Shown here: positions 20,958 through 23,215 of the stretch, piece after piece
Position numbering within the stretch: the first letter of the stretch is position 1
How the letters are laid out: each line of letters opens with the position of its first letter
Assembly (NCBI GenBank): GCA_002428415.1
Contig: DIWI01000053.1
Location: forward strand, 1-23,215
DNA length: 23,215 bases
From: Clostridiaceae bacterium UBA6110
GTDB taxonomy: Bacteria; Bacillota; Clostridia; Clostridiales; Clostridiaceae
Reading direction: 5' to 3'
Made by a program: the position numbers and the translations under genes
Notes under the pieces: model-generated
Databases searched by the model: none
What the model saw: the letters and a program-made list of their open reading frames with translations, nothing else
What the model was told of the DNA's origin: nothing

Positions 20958-22232
20958 ATGGTTGAGAAAAAGGCGAGTGTTTGGAAAAATTATCGGTTTC
21001 CCTTAATACTTATAGGATCTATAGCATTAGGAAGTATCATCGGACTCATTTTTGGAGAAAAGGCTACGGTACTGAAACCCTTTGGCGATGTGTTCCTAAA
21101 TCTGATGTTCACAGTTGTCACCCCTCTGGTTTTTGCAACAATTGCAAGCGCAGTAGGCAATATGGTGAATATGAAAAGGCTTGGGAAAATACTTGGAAAC
21201 ATGTTCATGTTGTTTATTGGAACTGGACTTATCGCTGCAGTCTTAATAATAATTGTCGTAAAGGTTCTCCCGCCAGCTCAGGGTGTAAATCTTGCACTTG
21301 AAGCATCTGCCGATCTTGAGACAGTGAAGCTTGCGGACCAGATAGTAGGTGCCCTGACCGTCAATGATTTCAGTAAACTCCTTTCAAGGTCAAATATGAT
21401 GCCCTTAATCGTGTTCTCTATCATTTTTGGATTCTGCGTCAGCTCCATAGGCGGCGAAGACAATATAATCGCCAAATTCCTTGATTCACTATCCAATGTC
21501 ATGATGAAATTCGTAGGCATAATAATGCTTTACGCTCCGATAGGACTTGGTGCCTATTTTGCAAACCTGGTTGGAGAGTTCGGACCTCAGCTTCTTGGAG
21601 CATACGGCAGGGCAATGGCCATTTACTATCCTGTCTGTATCTTGTACTTCTTTATTGCATTCAGCGGATACTCATATTTTGCTGGTGGAAAGATAGGGGT
21701 TAAAACATACTTCAAGAATATAATATCACCGTCAGTCACATCAATAGCAACACAAAGCTCAATAGCAACACTGCCAGTAAACCTTAACGCCACTAAAAAT
21801 ATGGGAGTTCCAAAGGATATCAGGGAAATAATCCTTCCTATAGGAGCCACCATGCATATGGATGGTACTGTAATATCGTCCATATTGAAGATTTCATTTT
21901 TATTCGGTATATTTGGACAGGATTTCTCAGGTACAGGAACTTATCTGACAGCCATTCTAATATCAATACTTGGCGGAGTGGTAATGTCAGGAATACCTGG
22001 AGGTGGTCTTGTCGGAGAAATGCTTATTGTGAGTCTATTCGGATTCCCTCCTGAAGCCTTCCCGATAATTGCTACCATAGGATTTCTGGTTGACCCTGCC
22101 GCAACCTGGATCAATGCAACCGGTGATGCAGTTGTATCCATGATGGTTACAAGACTTGTTGAAGGAAAAAATTGGATGAACAAAGACCTGACAAATGAGT
22201 CAAGAGAAAACATCAACATGAAAGTAAGCTGA
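20958..22232 (+). CDS. SDF-family (DAACS) dicarboxylate/amino acid:cation symporter
   Basis: A 424-residue membrane transporter of the sodium/proton:dicarboxylate symporter fold, which includes glutamate, serine/threonine and cystine (TcyP) carriers. About eight helices and two re-entrant hairpins are expected. The signatures are the serine-rich hairpin 1 (ATQSSIATLP, then NATKNMGVP), GATMHMDGT (the cation-binding helix 7 motif), SGIPGGG in hairpin 2, and DPAATWINATGDAV in helix 8. The ATG at 20958 follows GGAAGGGTG by 6-7 bases. Co-transcription with a C-S lyase and sigma-54 control point to cystine or a related sulfur amino acid as substrate, by context only. Confidence 0.92.
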   Translation: MVEKKASVWKNYRFPLILIGSIALGSIIGLIFGEKATVLKPFGDVFLNLMFTVVTPLVFATIASAVGNMVNMKRLGKILGNMFMLFIGTGLIAAVLIIIVVKVLPPAQGVNLALEASADLETVKLADQIVGALTVNDFSKLLSRSNMMPLIVFSIIFGFCVSSIGGEDNIIAKFLDSLSNVMMKFVGIIMLYAPIGLGAYFANLVGEFGPQLLGAYGRAMAIYYPVCILYFFIAFSGYSYFAGGKIGVKTYFKNIISPSVTSIATQSSIATLPVNLNATKNMGVPKDIREIILPIGATMHMDGTVISSILKISFLFGIFGQDFSGTGTYLTAILISILGGVVMSGIPGGGLVGEMLIVSLFGFPPEAFPIIATIGFLVDPAATWINATGDAVVSMMVTRLVEGKNWMNKDLTNESRENINMKVS

Positions 22233-22239
22233 TAAGATA

Positions 22240-22275
22240 GGAATCCCGCAGGCAGCTTGTGCCTTGCGGGATTCC
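22240..22275. terminator. Bidirectional terminator between symporter and deacetylase genes
   Basis: Arms GGAATCCCGCA (22240-22250) and TGCGGGATTCC (22265-22275) pair fully, with a further GC pairing near the loop. The flanking T- and A-runs are short and interrupted, but the stem is strong and sits between convergent genes. Confidence 0.8.
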
Positions 22276-22281
22276 TTCATT

Positions 22282-23154
22282 TCACCTGTTTTCCACCACT
22301 TCTGACAATGTTATGAACTCAAATCCTGAGTCTGAAAGCTCCTGCAGCGCTGCAACAAGACCTTCATATGTATCCGATTCAGGATGGTTCATATGTACAA
22401 GTATTATGTCACCTGGCTTAGCACCTTTAATTGTCTTTATAATCTTTGATTTGGAATATGTCGCCCCTCCGTCACCACTTATGGTATAACCAGCTGCCGA
22501 TATTCCAAGATCTTTCAGCATGCAGATTGAAACATCATCATAGAATGCAGTTCCTGACCTGAAGAATCTGGGAGTTCTCCCAGTGATGCTCTCAAGCCTG
22601 TCAGAATTCACCATAACCTCATCGTAGGCCTCTCCGACACCCCTTGTACCACTTATCCCATAGACGGCTCTGCCATCGCTTGTGAGGGGCTTGTGGGTCG
22701 TTCCATGGTTCTCTATCTGGAATAGCGAAACTTCAGACAGCCGCTTTAATTCCTTCTCATGTCCGTCAATCCATTTGCCGCTTATGAATAGAGTAGCTTT
22801 GATTTTCTTCTTCTCCAGATAATCAGTTATCCTTCTGTCGTAGCTGCCACCACACGCATCCAGTGTCAAGGCAATCTGCTTTCCAGAAGGATTGAATCCT
22901 GATATTATTCCTTCCATACGCTCCCCAAATTTCATTGGAGAAACATCAGAGTATTTTTCTACTATATATTTCCTGTCTGTTATCTGTACTGGTTCCACTT
23001 CAGTTGGTTTCATAGGCTCTGCTGAAACAATAGTTGGCAAAGTCTCCAAAGGCTTAATGGTTTCAGTCGCAGTTTCTATGTTTGATGAGCATGAGAAAAG
23101 AACAGCTGCGATTGCGAGAACCAATGCTATTTTTGAATTTGCTCTTGCTCCCAT
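22282..23154 (-). CDS. Polysaccharide deacetylase-family lipoprotein, altered motif 1
   Basis: A 290-residue secreted protein. A signal peptide ends in LFSC with the lipidation cysteine at 22 (Phe at -2 is unusual), then a Pro/Thr/Glu-rich linker of about 60 residues, then a NodB-like domain. Motif 1 reads TLDACGG (D99, A100) instead of TFDDG, so the metal-binding second Asp is replaced. Motif 2 is intact as H150-x3-H154 (NHGTTH). Motif 3 is RFFRSG and the last motif HMNHPESD holds the catalytic-type histidine. A subfamily with TFDACGG is known, so it may still act on a polysaccharide or peptidoglycan by another metal geometry, or be inactive. ATG at 23154 follows GGGGGG by 8 bases; an adjacent GTG is possible. 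Confidence 0.87.
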   Translation of the reverse strand: MGARANSKIALVLAIAAVLFSCSSNIETATETIKPLETLPTIVSAEPMKPTEVEPVQITDRKYIVEKYSDVSPMKFGERMEGIISGFNPSGKQIALTLDACGGSYDRRITDYLEKKKIKATLFISGKWIDGHEKELKRLSEVSLFQIENHGTTHKPLTSDGRAVYGISGTRGVGEAYDEVMVNSDRLESITGRTPRFFRSGTAFYDDVSICMLKDLGISAAGYTISGDGGATYSKSKIIKTIKGAKPGDIILVHMNHPESDTYEGLVAALQELSDSGFEFITLSEVVENR

Positions 23155-23215
23155 CACAACTGCCCCCCTTGAATCATATGACTTGATTGTATTTTATTTT
23201 TAAAAGCAAAGCAAA

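Overview
The window reads as chromosome of an anaerobic, low-to-mid GC member of the Clostridia/Tissierellia, probably an amino-acid fermenter; I cannot name a genus. The reasons are strong AAGGAGG-type ribosome binding sites with TTG and GTG starts, T-box, FMN and preQ1 leaders typical of Firmicutes, an aldehyde:ferredoxin oxidoreductase, a radical-free iron-sulfur cysteine desulfidase and sigma-54 control of amino-acid breakdown. I see no phage, insertion sequence, CRISPR array or conjugative gene.

Bases 1-4237 (minus strand): a tRNA-Ser(UGA) with its own near-perfect promoter; a moaD-like / tungsten AOR / small PQ-loop membrane protein cluster; and serS under a serine T-box whose promoter lies inside the end of the gene upstream. 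Bases 4205-9147 (minus): an apparent four-gene operon of HD hydrolase, seven-helix UPF0182 protein, FAD/BFD dehydrogenase and a shortened DUF1667 protein. Its joint function is unknown.

Bases 9369-10985: yjbQ on the plus strand faces queF and queT on the minus strand across a shared bidirectional terminator. queT-queF is headed by a preQ1-I riboswitch, terminator and promoter, so queuosine precursor salvage and reduction are controlled together. Bases 10989-15359 (minus): a complete riboflavin operon, ribD-ribE-ribBA-ribH, followed by an overlapping HAD phosphatase that probably supplies the missing dephosphorylation step. It is led by a consensus promoter, FMN riboswitch and terminator.

Bases 15408-15871 (minus): a 5S rRNA-tRNA(CAU)-tRNA-Ala(UGC) unit with its own promoter and terminator and no 23S or 16S gene next to it.

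Bases 16063-22275: the most interesting part. A sigma-54 activator (plus) is divergent from a cysteine desulfidase-family gene (minus) and upstream of a MalY/PatB C-S lyase plus an SDF-family symporter (plus). Two almost identical -24/-12 promoters (TTGGCATG-N4-TTGCT), one before each target unit, tie these genes into one predicted regulon for uptake and desulfuration of cysteine, cystine or a related sulfur amino acid. The window closes with a convergent lipoprotein of the polysaccharide deacetylase family that has an altered first motif.
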